Positions 27,654 to 35,980 of a stretch of 64,000 nt of DNA are shown here, piece by piece. A program made the position numbers and the translations under genes. Source of the stretch: Melioribacter sp. (GTDB lineage: Bacteria > Bacteroidota > Ignavibacteria > Ignavibacteriales > Melioribacteraceae); contig JAOACD010000015.1 of NCBI GenBank assembly GCA_026417975.1, positions 62,001-126,000 of the forward strand, written 5' to 3'. Position 1 is the first letter of the stretch, and every line of letters begins with the position of its first letter. The notes under the pieces are model-generated. The model had not been told where the DNA came from. It ran no database searches and worked only from the letters and a program-made list of their open reading frames with translations.

Positions 27654-28793
27654 TTAGAATTCTATTTTTTTATTTGTTCTATTTGCTACCTCAAGAACGA
27701 ATGCACTTGCAATAAATATTGAGGAATAAGTACCTGTAATCATTCCAATAAGTAGAGCAAATGCAAAGCCACGTAATACTTCTCCACCAAATATTAAGAG
27801 TACTATAATAGCTAAAATTGTTGTGAAAACTGTTATTAAAGTTCTGCTCATTGTCTTATTAATAGCATTATTCATATTTTCTTCTAGCGGTAAGGATTTG
27901 TGTAATTTCATATGTTCTCTAACTCTATCAAATACAATCACAGTGTCATTAATAGAATAACCTACAAGAGTTAAAAAAGCAGCAACAACGCTAATACTAA
28001 TTTCTAGGTTTAGTCCTGGAATTAGTCCATAGAATATAGCAAACAATCCAAGAGTAATTAAAATATCATGAAATAAGGCAATTACAGCACCTACAGCGAA
28101 AACAAACTTAAACCTAAATCCAAGGTAAATTAAAATGACACTAAGTGAAAGCATTACAGCAATGATTGCATCGGTTTTTAGTTCTTTACCTACTTTAGGA
28201 CCCACTTTATCTTCTTTTAGTACATTAAAAGGATTATCGGGAAATCTTTCAGCAAGATTTTCTTTAATCCAGTCGGAGATACCAAGTCTTACTATAACTG
28301 CAGTATTGGTTGCTTCTTCAGATAATTTAGATGTTTGGAAACCAGCTTCAAACAGCTTATTGTTTATTATTTCTGCCGCAGAAGGTTCTGGGAAATTATA
28401 AGTTATAGAATTGTAAGTAGAATCAATAACTTGTTTACTAATACCAGGCAAAGTATTTCCAATTATTGATTCAATTTTTGCTTTTACTTTTGGAATTACA
28501 TTAGCAGGTATTTCTTGAAGCTCGGTTCTCAATAATACACCTGTAGAGCCACCAAAAGTTTTTACTTCGACATTGCCAAGTCCTATTTTATTAACTTCGT
28601 TTCTAATTTTTGCAATATCTATAGGTTTTTCAAATTGTATTGCTACTTCAGTGCCACCTTTAAAGTCGATTCCGAATTGTAAACCTCTAATAAGAATATT
28701 TAATAGTCCAATTAACAATACAATGGAAGAAACAACATAGAATGTTGTTCTTTTACTCATAAAATTTACATTGAGATTCTCGAAGAGTCGCAT
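27654..28793 (-). CDS. secF: Protein translocase subunit SecF
   Basis: SecF partners SecD in the accessory translocon complex that uses the proton gradient to help pull proteins through SecYEG. The 379 residues include an N-terminal helix (VVSSIVLLIGLLNILIRGL), the GIDFKGGTEV motif that opens the first periplasmic domain, and a cluster of five helices in the C-terminal half with VVAAFLTLVGYSINDTVIVFDR and a late GMITGTYSSIFIASA, both typical of SecF. It starts 19 bases downstream of secD. The two-gene arrangement, instead of a SecDF fusion, is common outside Bacteroidia. Confidence 0.96.
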   Translation of the reverse strand: MRLFENLNVNFMSKRTTFYVVSSIVLLIGLLNILIRGLQFGIDFKGGTEVAIQFEKPIDIAKIRNEVNKIGLGNVEVKTFGGSTGVLLRTELQEIPANVIPKVKAKIESIIGNTLPGISKQVIDSTYNSITYNFPEPSAAEIINNKLFEAGFQTSKLSEEATNTAVIVRLGISDWIKENLAERFPDNPFNVLKEDKVGPKVGKELKTDAIIAVMLSLSVILIYLGFRFKFVFAVGAVIALFHDILITLGLFAIFYGLIPGLNLEISISVVAAFLTLVGYSINDTVIVFDRVREHMKLHKSLPLEENMNNAINKTMSRTLITVFTTILAIIVLLIFGGEVLRGFAFALLIGMITGTYSSIFIASAFVLEVANRTNKKIEF

Positions 28794-28812
28794 TTATTTA
28801 ATTTCTCCTTTG

Positions 28813-30720
28813 TTAGCCTACATTAATTTTATAACCTTTAGAAATCATATAGTCGAATATCATTCTTACTAGTATTAGAGCTGAAAATAAGCTAGCTATA
28901 ATTCCTATCATAAGTGTTAAAGCAAAACCTTGAACCGGACCACTTCCAAATTGGTAAAGAATAATTCCTGTAAAGAATGTAGTTATATTGGAGTCGAAAA
29001 TAGCTGCGAAAGAGTTTTTAAAGCCTGCATCTACTGCAGCACGGTCTGTTTTACCAGTTTTAAGTTCTTCTCTAATTCTTTCATAAATAATAACATTAGC
29101 ATCAACAGCCATTCCCATAGTAAGAACTATACCTGCAATGCCTGGTAATGTTAATGTAGCTTGAAAGCCTGCAAGAACACCTAATATTAATAGGACAGTA
29201 ATAACAAGCCCAAAATCTGCAATTGTACCTGCTTTTCTATAGTAAAATGCCATGAACAGTGCAACAAGTAAATAACCGAACAAAACAGAATTAGACCCTT
29301 GCTTAATTGAGTCTTGTCCTAAAGAAGGACCTACACTTCTTTGTTCAATAATATCAACGGGTGCGGGTAATGCACCAGCTTTTAAGACTATTTCAAGTAG
29401 CTTAGCTTCTTCTAAATTTGGTATCCCAGTTATTTGTGAATTCCCAGATGGAATTTTATTTTGGATTACGGGAGCAGAGTAGACAACACCATCAAGAACA
29501 ATTGCACATCTTTTTCCAATATTCGAGCCTGTTATTCTAGCCCATTCTCTAGAGCCTTCGGCATTCATTTGCATTGTAACAATTGGGGCGGAAGTTGTTG
29601 GGTCAATGTTAGATTTTGCATCAACAATAACACCACCTGTTAATTCAGGATTTTTATTAAGCATATACAAACGATAATAGTTTTGCCCGTCAGAGCCTCT
29701 TTCTGGTTTTGCATCATAAAGAAATTCAACATTATCTGGAATGACTTTTTTTACTTCTGGTCTTTCAAGGTAAGCATTAAGCTTAACTCTATCTGATTCT
29801 TTTACAAAGGCATCAGCAACTCTACCTTGGGGATCGATTAGTCTTGCAATAGCAAAAAATGGATGCTCTTTAGCAAATTGTTCTTCTGTAAGATTTTCTT
29901 GTTTAGTAGTATCTTTTTTGGCTGTTTTAGTTGTATCACTAAAAGATGTATCACCTTTTAATGAAGCTGCTAGAACTTCATCAATTCTTTTCATTATAGG
30001 GATAGCAAACTCTGGGTCTTTTACTAACTTAAATTCAAGTAAAGCTCTTCCCTGGAGAAGTCTTTTTGCTTCTTCTTCTCGAGCTATACCAGGTAATTCA
30101 ATTACAATTCTTCTTGAGCCTTGTTTTTGTATATTTGGTTCAGAAACACCATATTGGTCAACTCTATTACGAATGATTTCAATAGCACGAGTAACAGCGT
30201 CTGCTTCTTGCTCTAAAAGTCTTGAAATAATTTTATCGTCATCCTCCCTTATTGAACCAAAATATCTACTTAAGCGTATCCCTTTTTCTTTCATTTTACG
30301 AGCAAGGATAGCAACCACATTTTCGTTTGAAGTTCTGGATTCAATTTCTGCTTGCTTAAGTATTTCGTTGAACTGCTCGTCTGGGTCTTTAGCTAATTTT
30401 TCGAGTAGCTTTGCAGTATTAACTTCCATTACTAAGTACATTCCACCTTGCAAGTCAAGGCCAAGTTTTATTCTTTTTTCGCGTGCCGAGCGATAATCAG
30501 GATTAGTTGATAAAATGCTATCTCTTTTATTGTTGATGAATTCTTTGATTTGAATTACTGGTAAATTAGGATTGCTCTTTTTAATACTGTCTTCTAATTT
30601 TTCTAATTGTTTTGTTACAGTTTTAGTGTTTAAGTAATCTTTGTAGGTGGGTATTAAAAGATAGATAGAAAGAGCAATTGCGCCTAATACTAGGAAGAGT
30701 CTAAATCTTATTTCTTTCAT
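28813..30720 (-). CDS. secD: Protein translocase subunit SecD
   Basis: The 635-residue partner of SecF. An N-terminal helix (about 8-25) is followed by KLGLDLQGGMYLVMEV, the signature of the first periplasmic (P1) domain, with a large P1 domain of about 430 residues. The C-terminal half has six helices, with GIAGIVLTMGMAVDANVIIYERIREELK containing the conserved Asp of the proton path. The P1 domain contains a Thr/Lys-rich insert (near TKTAKKDTTKQ) that looks like a linker. The gene follows the rplI terminator and is the head of secDF. Confidence 0.96.
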   Translation of the reverse strand: MKEIRFRLFLVLGAIALSIYLLIPTYKDYLNTKTVTKQLEKLEDSIKKSNPNLPVIQIKEFINNKRDSILSTNPDYRSAREKRIKLGLDLQGGMYLVMEVNTAKLLEKLAKDPDEQFNEILKQAEIESRTSNENVVAILARKMKEKGIRLSRYFGSIREDDDKIISRLLEQEADAVTRAIEIIRNRVDQYGVSEPNIQKQGSRRIVIELPGIAREEEAKRLLQGRALLEFKLVKDPEFAIPIMKRIDEVLAASLKGDTSFSDTTKTAKKDTTKQENLTEEQFAKEHPFFAIARLIDPQGRVADAFVKESDRVKLNAYLERPEVKKVIPDNVEFLYDAKPERGSDGQNYYRLYMLNKNPELTGGVIVDAKSNIDPTTSAPIVTMQMNAEGSREWARITGSNIGKRCAIVLDGVVYSAPVIQNKIPSGNSQITGIPNLEEAKLLEIVLKAGALPAPVDIIEQRSVGPSLGQDSIKQGSNSVLFGYLLVALFMAFYYRKAGTIADFGLVITVLLILGVLAGFQATLTLPGIAGIVLTMGMAVDANVIIYERIREELKTGKTDRAAVDAGFKNSFAAIFDSNITTFFTGIILYQFGSGPVQGFALTLMIGIIASLFSALILVRMIFDYMISKGYKINVG

Positions 30721-30770
30721 TACATATCTTACAGATTAGTTAATGAATTAGTTAGTTGTTAAAAGGCAAT

Positions 30771-30801
30771 AAAAAGCCGGTCTTAAGAAGACCGGCTTTT
30801 T
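30771..30801 (-). terminator. Terminator of the rpsF-rplI operon
   Basis: Perfect arms AAAAAGCCGGTCTT (30771-30784) and AAGACCGGCTTTTT (30788-30801) with a 3-base loop. It ends in T on either strand. It lies directly behind rplI and before secD, so it ends the ribosomal protein operon. Confidence 0.9.
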
Positions 30802-30807
30802 CAAAAA

Positions 30808-31251
30808 TTATTCTCTTACAACCCAGGTTTTAACTGTTGCAATAACACTGGGGTGAAGTTTTATAGAAACACTATAAATTCCTAAAGATTTAATTGGTTC
30901 AGTAATTTCTATTTTTCTCTTATCAACATCAAATCCTTTTTCTTTAAGTGCATCAGCAATCATCTGGTTAGTTACAGTACCAAAAATCTTTTCTTCTTCT
31001 CCAACTTTAACTGGAATTGTTATGGATACTTTTTCGAGTTCAGAAGCTAAAGCTTGAGCAGCTTCAAGTTCTTTAGCTTCTCTTTTTATAATTAACTTTT
31101 TTTCTTCTTCAAAAGCTCGGATATTTCCTTTGGTTGCTTGATAAGCAATTTGACGAGGAATTAAGTAATTAAGAGCATAACCGTCTTTTACATTAACAAT
31201 ATCCCCAACTTTGCCAAGTTGCTCGAAATTTTTTCTTAAGATAACTTTCAT
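30808..31251 (-). CDS. rplI: 50S ribosomal protein bL9
   Basis: Ribosomal protein L9 of the large subunit. From ATG 31251 it has 147 residues and opens MKVILRKNFEQLGKVGDIV, the expected N-terminus. A GTG two codons earlier is in frame, but AAGGAG lies five bases before the ATG and directly touches that GTG, so the ATG is the right start. The N-terminal RNA-binding domain and the long central helix (around residues 45-75, Glu/Lys/Ala-rich) are clear. It is the last gene of rpsF-ssb-rpsR-rplI. Confidence 0.96.
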   Translation of the reverse strand: MKVILRKNFEQLGKVGDIVNVKDGYALNYLIPRQIAYQATKGNIRAFEEEKKLIIKREAKELEAAQALASELEKVSITIPVKVGEEEKIFGTVTNQMIADALKEKGFDVDKRKIEITEPIKSLGIYSVSIKLHPSVIATVKTWVVRE

Positions 31252-31262
31252 AAGCACTCCTT

Positions 31263-31472
31263 CTACTTAATTGCTTCTGCAACATAGGGTAAAATAGCTA
31301 AATGGCGGGCTCTTTTAATAGCCCTAACTAATTGCCTATGTTGCTTTGCACTTAAACCAGTAATACGGCGGGGAATTATCTTCCCCTGGTCCGTAATAAA
31401 TTTCTGGAGTTGTTTTGCGTCTTTATAGTCTATATAACCTTCAATTACTCTTTTAATTTTTTTTGTCTTCAT
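31263..31472 (-). CDS. rpsR: 30S ribosomal protein bS18
   Basis: S18 of the small subunit, which forms a heterodimer with S6. The 69 residues contain the family motif [20 protein letters not shown] and a C-terminal basic stretch with [14 protein letters not shown]. It lies between ssb and rplI in the common bacterial order. The rpsF leader upstream may be sensed by the S6:S18 pair. Confidence 0.97.
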   Translation of the reverse strand: MKTKKIKRVIEGYIDYKDAKQLQKFITDQGKIIPRRITGLSAKQHRQLVRAIKRARHLAILPYVAEAIK

Positions 31473-31486
31473 ATAATTCTCATTTA

Positions 31487-31972
31487 TTATGAGTTATCTT
31501 TCATCAAATCAGATTCTTCATCTGTCAGAAATTTATCGAAAGAATTATCTTCGTAATCAGAGTCATCACTTTCAGAGACAACGTCGTTATTATTATTAGT
31601 AGATTCGCCGTTGCCCTGAGTTTTATTGAATTTGTTTAAAAATTGAATTCTTTTTGCTTTAATTTCAACAATTGTTCTGTTTTTCCCGTCTTCTGTTTTG
31701 AAAGTTCTACTTTGTAGTTCGCCATCAATAAGAACAGCACTACCTTTTTTAAGGCGATCTCGGCAACTATCTGCAAGTTTGTTCCATGCTACTACTCCTA
31801 CATAGCAAACATCTTCTTGCCATTGATTGTTGCTATCTTTGTATCTCCTGTTTGCAGCAATATGGAAATTTACAACAGGAGTATTGTTAGAAGTTTGTCT
31901 GAAGACAGGATCTTTTGTTAAGTTTCCTGCTACTATTACACTGTTTAGTTCTGGCATCTTTAATTCAGCCAT
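31487..31972 (-). CDS. ssb: Single-stranded DNA-binding protein
   Basis: SSB coats single-stranded DNA in replication and repair. From ATG 31972, which has GGAGGT upstream, the protein has 161 residues; an in-frame codon at 31984 would add four. The OB-fold covers about residues 5-110, with [33 protein letters not shown] and [14 protein letters not shown] disordered, Asn/Ser/Asp-rich tail follows. The usual acidic tip DDDIPF, which recruits partner proteins, is absent: the protein ends [10 protein letters not shown] second SSB elsewhere or a different partner site is possible. Confidence 0.95.
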   Translation of the reverse strand: MAELKMPELNSVIVAGNLTKDPVFRQTSNNTPVVNFHIAANRRYKDSNNQWQEDVCYVGVVAWNKLADSCRDRLKKGSAVLIDGELQSRTFKTEDGKNRTIVEIKAKRIQFLNKFNKTQGNGESTNNNNDVVSESDDSDYEDNSFDKFLTDEESDLMKDNS

Positions 31973-31998
31973 CGTAACCTCCATCTTAACTTAGTTTG

Positions 31999-32394
31999 TT
32001 ATTCTGTACTTTCATTATTATTGTTTGTATTTGAATTTTCTACTGAAGATTGCTCTTCAGATTTAGAAGATTCTTTTTGTTTTTTTAGTGCTTCTAGAGC
32101 AAACTTGTCTAAAACTACAGTTAAGTAGCGTATTATATTTTCGTCTAATCTAAAATTTCTTTCTAAAACACTTATAAGGTTTGTTGGGGCATTATAGCGG
32201 AAAATAACATAATAACCACTCTTAGCTTTTTGAATAGGGTAAGCTAAACGTTTGCGTCCCCATTTGTCGATGTCAAATATTTCGCCTCCGTGTGTTGTTA
32301 TAAATTCTTGTAATTTTGAGATTATATTTTCTATTTGTTCATCTTCAAGTGCTGCATTAATAATTACAACACTTTCATAGCTTTTGATACGCAT
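31999..32394 (-). CDS. rpsF: 30S ribosomal protein bS6
   Basis: S6 of the small subunit, and the partner of S18. The 131 residues have the standard opening YESVVIINAALEDEQIE and the conserved WGRKRLAYPIQKAKSGYYVIF stretch. The C-terminal 30 residues are a low-complexity Ser/Glu/Asn tail. It heads the operon. Its ribosome binding site GGGAGG overlaps a leader hairpin (32401-32449), which suggests autoregulation. Confidence 0.96.
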   Translation of the reverse strand: MRIKSYESVVIINAALEDEQIENIISKLQEFITTHGGEIFDIDKWGRKRLAYPIQKAKSGYYVIFRYNAPTNLISVLERNFRLDENIIRYLTVVLDKFALEALKKQKESSKSEEQSSVENSNTNNNNESTE

Positions 32395-32400
32395 TTATCA

Positions 32401-32449
32401 CCTCCCTTTGGACTTATGGCTCCTTCATCCTATAATTGAAGGAACAGGG
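32401..32449 (-). promoter_or_regulatory. rpsF leader hairpin, possible S6:S18 autoregulatory element
   Basis: The leader on the minus strand can fold into a stem TCCTTCA/TGAAGGA (arms at 32421-32427 and 32437-32443) enclosed by CCCT/AGGG (32404-32407 and 32446-32449). The outer arm overlaps the GGGAGG ribosome binding site of rpsF (32401-32406). Rpl/rps leaders bound by S6:S18 are known in other bacteria. Identity with that family is not proven here. Confidence 0.45.
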
Positions 32450-32474
32450 TTAAAAAATTATTTTAATTAGGTCT

Positions 32475-32505
32475 CAAAAATAAAATTATTTTATAAGTAG
32501 TGCAA
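32475..32505 (-). promoter_or_regulatory. Promoter of the rpsF operon
   Basis: On the minus strand TTG (32503-32505) is followed after 20 bases by TATTTTTG (32475-32482). This fits the Bacteroidota -33/-7 pattern and lies about 80 bases before the rpsF start, just upstream of the leader hairpin. Confidence 0.55.
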
Positions 32506-32568
32506 TAATTTTTGTTATTCTTATTTTTATTACTTAAAATATAAATAAATTTTAAGTATGTAGAAAAT

Positions 32569-33147
32569 TTATTTTTTTTCGAGCAAATTATTTTTACTAA
32601 AGTAATCTGTCATTAGTTTATAACCGCCTTGTATAAATTTTTCAATTAATTCAATTGAGAAGTTTGTTTTCTCTTTTAGTATGTTCATTTCATCTTCAGA
32701 GAACTTGCTTAGAACATAATCCGCCATTTCTCCTTTATTAAATTTATTTCCTATGCCAAATCTTAAGCGTGGGAATGAATTGCTCCCTAAATTATTAATA
32801 ATTGATCTAAGCCCATTATGACCTCCATCGCTACCAGATTTTCTTAGCCTAATAGTTCCAAATGGCAAGTTGATATCATCAAAAACTACAAGCATATTTT
32901 CTAAATTAATTTTATAATACGACAAAAATTCCTGAACTGCAATTCCACTTAAATTCATATATGTTGTAGGTTTTAACAAAAAAAATGTGGAAGACTCTAA
33001 TGACCCTTCCACATATTGATAATTTTTTTTTGATTTAAATTGAAGGTTATGCTTTAATGCAAATTCATTTAGAAGAATGAATCCAACATTGTGCCTTGTA
33101 TATTCGTATTTTTTCCCTGGATTACCCAAGCCTACTACAAGATACAA
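32569..33147 (-). CDS. pth: Peptidyl-tRNA hydrolase
   Basis: Pth frees tRNA from peptidyl-tRNA that drops off the ribosome. The 192 residues start VVGLGNPGKKYEYTRHNVGF, holding the catalytic His of the family, and later show LLKPTTYMNLSG, LVVFDDINLPFG and GGHNGLRSIINNLGS, all conserved in bacterial Pth. It follows rplY by 7 bases, so rplY-pth are probably cotranscribed with prs upstream. The rpsF operon starts downstream with its own promoter. Confidence 0.97.
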   Translation of the reverse strand: MYLVVGLGNPGKKYEYTRHNVGFILLNEFALKHNLQFKSKKNYQYVEGSLESSTFFLLKPTTYMNLSGIAVQEFLSYYKINLENMLVVFDDINLPFGTIRLRKSGSDGGHNGLRSIINNLGSNSFPRLRFGIGNKFNKGEMADYVLSKFSEDEMNILKEKTNFSIELIEKFIQGGYKLMTDYFSKNNLLEKK

Positions 33148-33154
33148 GACTTAC

Positions 33155-33793
33155 TTATTCCTCTTCTTCAACTTTTCCTTTTGAAATTACTTCAGGTTCT
33201 TTTTGAACTTCTTCACCTTCTGCAGGAGCAGCTGTAACTTCAGCACCTCGTTGATGAATTATAGAAGCAATAATGACATCATCATTATGAAGTATTTTAA
33301 TGTTTTCTAATTTTAAATCTTTCACATGAATTGATTCACCAATTTTTAAGTTGCTAATATCAACAACAATATGTTCTGGTATATTGGTTGGCATACACTC
33401 TACTTTGAGCTTATGCATTTGGTGTTGTAATAATCCACCTTCTCTTATTCCAATAGCTGTACCTTGTAGAACTACTGGAACTTCGATTTCAATCTTTTCA
33501 TCAAGTGAAATTCCCATAAAATCGCAGTGAATTATTCTATCGGTTACTGGGTCAAACTGAACATCTTTTAGTACTGATTTTTTGGGCTCTGAGTCGTCAA
33601 TGATTAAATTAACTATATGAGTTTCGGAAGTATAAACTAAAGGTCTTAATGATAGCTCTGGTAAATAAATTGGAATAGGTTCACTACCTTTTGCGTAATA
33701 AATACCAGGTACATTCCCTTGTTTTCTTAATTTATTAACCACGCTTTTGGTTGATATGGTTCTTCTTTTGGCATTAATATTTAGTTCTGACAT
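33155..33793 (-). CDS. rplY: 50S ribosomal protein bL25 (CTC-type)
   Basis: A 5S rRNA-binding protein with the longer, general-stress (CTC) form: an N-terminal L25 domain (about 1-95, with RKQGNVPGIYYAKGSEPIPI and VLKDVQFDPVTDRIIHCDF) and a C-terminal beta domain (about 100-190) ending in an acidic tail. The 212 residues match the long family type. It sits between prs and pth, a conserved order in many bacteria. Confidence 0.95.
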   Translation of the reverse strand: MSELNINAKRRTISTKSVVNKLRKQGNVPGIYYAKGSEPIPIYLPELSLRPLVYTSETHIVNLIIDDSEPKKSVLKDVQFDPVTDRIIHCDFMGISLDEKIEIEVPVVLQGTAIGIREGGLLQHQMHKLKVECMPTNIPEHIVVDISNLKIGESIHVKDLKLENIKILHNDDVIIASIIHQRGAEVTAAPAEGEEVQKEPEVISKGKVEEEE

Positions 33794-33818
33794 TTTAATT
33801 AACTCCTATTATACTTGA

Positions 33819-34763
33819 CTAAATTTTATCTTTATCTATATCAAATAATGAACTTATAGATTGATTCTTGTTCGACCTAATGATAGCTTCTGCAAGTAAT
33901 GATGATGCAGATTTAATAACAATTTTTTTTGACGGTCGTTTTAATGGTATACTATCGGTTACATATAATTTTGTTATTTGTGAATTATCAATTTTTTCTA
34001 TAGCATCTCCTGAAAAGAGTGGATGAGTTATAGCTCCATAAATTTCTTTTGCACCATTTTCTTTTAGTTTTTCTACTGCTTTGACAATTGTACCACCTGT
34101 ATCAATCAAATCATCAACAATTAAAACATTTTTACCTTCTACGTCTCCAATAAGATTCATTTCTTCGACTTCATTATGTTTTGACCTTCTTTTATCAATA
34201 ACTACCAATCCTGCATTTAATCTATTGGCATAGGAACGTGCCAATTTAATTCCCCCAACATCTGGAGAAGCTACAACAAGATTTTTAATTTTACCTTTGA
34301 ATAAAGGTGTAAAAATTGGTGATGCATATAAGTGATCAAAAGGAATATCAAAGAACCCTTGAATTTGAGCAGCATGTAAATCCATTGTAATTACTCTATC
34401 TGCCCCAGCTACTGTAATTAAATTAGCTACGAGTTTAGCTGTAATAGATACACGAGGTTGATCTTTTCTATCCTGTCTTGCATATCCAAAATATGGAAGA
34501 ACAGCAGTAACTCGTTTTGCTGATGCTCTTTTTGCAGCATCAAGCATTATTAGTAATTCCATTAAATTTTCAGCTGGAGGATGTGTAGGTTGAACTATAT
34601 AAACATCCTGTCCGCGTACATTGTCAATGAACTTAGTCCAAATTTCGCCGTCATTAAATCTTTTTATGTATACTTTTCCTTCTGGGAGTTTTAAATATTT
34701 ACAAATTTTTTTTGTTAATTCAGGATTAGCACTTCCAGAAAAAATTAATGGCTGTGTGTCCAA
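33819..34763 (-). CDS. prs: Ribose-phosphate pyrophosphokinase
   Basis: Prs makes phosphoribosyl pyrophosphate from ribose 5-phosphate and ATP, feeding purine, pyrimidine, histidine and NAD synthesis. The 314 residues match the family. Landmarks are GQDVYIVQPTHPPAENLMEL, YFGYARQDRKDQPRVSITA, VITMDLHAAQIQGFFDIP, and VLIVDDLIDTGGTIVKA, the PRPP-binding loop. It heads a prs-rplY-pth run. About 96 AT-rich bases lie between it and the lipoprotein gene upstream. Confidence 0.97.
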   Translation of the reverse strand: MDTQPLIFSGSANPELTKKICKYLKLPEGKVYIKRFNDGEIWTKFIDNVRGQDVYIVQPTHPPAENLMELLIMLDAAKRASAKRVTAVLPYFGYARQDRKDQPRVSITAKLVANLITVAGADRVITMDLHAAQIQGFFDIPFDHLYASPIFTPLFKGKIKNLVVASPDVGGIKLARSYANRLNAGLVVIDKRRSKHNEVEEMNLIGDVEGKNVLIVDDLIDTGGTIVKAVEKLKENGAKEIYGAITHPLFSGDAIEKIDNSQITKLYVTDSIPLKRPSKKIVIKSASSLLAEAIIRSNKNQSISSLFDIDKDKI

Positions 34764-34859
34764 TTTTGTTAATAATTAATTAAAAAATTGCTGCCAAATA
34801 TAATTAAATCAAAAAGGTTAGTCAAACTTGTTGTTTTTTTACTTTTAATACTTAATATC

Positions 34860-35516
34860 TCATTTTACTCGCTTTGTAAATAGAAATACTATTACAACTG
34901 TTAATACGAATAACGCTGCTATATAAATCCAAATAGGTGTTTCTTTCAATCTAAATGGTCTATATGTAGCTGTAATGTATTTTCCTGTACCAATTTCATC
35001 TAGTGTATATTTCCATGTCAATTTATTCCTAGAGATTTCGGTTGCATTGTGTTCAAGAATTTGTCCAGGTAAGTAATAAATAAAAGTCAAAGAAAAATTT
35101 TTGCTTTCAAATCCAAAACCAGTTGCTATTGGTTTTATAAATTGCGAAAATATTTTAGTGTTTTTCTCTCCATCCTTAATTGACAATTTTGAATTTCGAA
35201 AGAATGGGGTAGAGTTCAATGAATCAAGGCTATTAAATTCTAACTCTACTTTTGCATGAATTGTACTATCTTCGTAATCTCTGTAAACTTCAACGTTTGT
35301 TATTGTGCTGTACTGGGATAAAAATTCTTTATAAACAGAATCTTTGTTAAATAGTCCGAGTTGTTCAACTATTATAGAATCTCTTGGATTTGTCCATTTC
35401 ATCCAGTAATGAATAAACATGTTGCCGCTACCGTCCTTTTTGATGGTAGTAACTTGCATATAGTTGAGGCATCCACTCAACAATATTGTGATAATTAATA
35501 AAATTTTTGTTTTCAT
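34860..35516 (-). CDS. Putative lipoprotein with C-terminal membrane helix, unknown function
   Basis: The protein has 218 residues from ATG 35516. A lipoprotein signal is clear (MKTKILLIITILLSGC, with the lipobox Cys at residue 16). The middle is mostly beta-type with no motif I recognise. A C-terminal helix (IWIYIAALFVLTVVIVFLF) ends in basic residues, giving a protein anchored at both ends. It lies alone between prs and the divergent FmdB-type gene. I cannot assign a function. Confidence 0.8.
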   Translation of the reverse strand: MKTKILLIITILLSGCLNYMQVTTIKKDGSGNMFIHYWMKWTNPRDSIIVEQLGLFNKDSVYKEFLSQYSTITNVEVYRDYEDSTIHAKVELEFNSLDSLNSTPFFRNSKLSIKDGEKNTKIFSQFIKPIATGFGFESKNFSLTFIYYLPGQILEHNATEISRNKLTWKYTLDEIGTGKYITATYRPFRLKETPIWIYIAALFVLTVVIVFLFTKRVK

Positions 35517-35650
35517 AAACAGGGAAAATTTTCTTATTTCAATATGCAAAAAAAGATTAAAATAACATTAGTGTTTTTAATTTTTACTATCACTATTTTT
35601 GTAAATTACATTTTTTGATTCTTGTGTTTAAGAATAAAAGGGAGGTAAAA

Positions 35651-35893
35651 ATGCCAACTTATGATTATAAGTGTTTAAGCTGTGGTTATATTTTTGAAGA
35701 ATATCAAAGTATAACAGATAGTCCTTTAACCGAGTGTCCTAAGTGCAAAGGACAGCTAAAAAGACTGATTGGTTCTGGAGCCGGACCAATTTTTAAGGGT
35801 TCTGGATTTTATCATACTGATTATAAATTAAAATCCAACAATTCTACTAATAATAATTCTTCGAAGAAGGGGGAAAATACTGATAAGAAGTAA
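35651..35893 (+). CDS. FmdB-family zinc-ribbon protein
   Basis: This 80-residue protein starts MPTYDYKCLSCGYIFEEYQS, the standard FmdB/putative regulatory zinc-ribbon opening, with a second Cys pair in CPKCKGQLKRLIGSG. The C-terminal 25 residues are low-complexity Ser/Asn/Lys. The ATG at 35651 has GGGAGG seven bases upstream and is chosen over an earlier in-frame start at 35615. The family's role is not settled. It is single and is followed by its own terminator. Confidence 0.9.
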   Translation: MPTYDYKCLSCGYIFEEYQSITDSPLTECPKCKGQLKRLIGSGAGPIFKGSGFYHTDYKLKSNNSTNNNSSKKGENTDKK

Positions 35894-35908
35894 TATTTGT
35901 TTTTATAT

Positions 35909-35980
35909 GAACACTGATAACATCAGTTTCTGCTTATATTAATAGAACTTAATTAGGCTGAGTTATCAGTGTTCTTTTTT
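35909..35980 (+). terminator. Terminator after the FmdB-family gene
   Basis: Perfect 13-base arms GAACACTGATAAC (35909-35921) and GTTATCAGTGTTC (35962-35974) enclose about 40 bases, and six T follow on the plus strand. The T-run ends at 35980, touching the stop of the convergent gene (35979). Confidence 0.75.

Noticed and set aside
29918-30496. 192-codon frame on the plus strand
   Set aside because: Shadow of secD on the other strand; composition follows the secD codons.
34764-34859. Possible gene between prs and the lipoprotein gene
   Set aside because: Only short AT-rich sequence with no coding frame.
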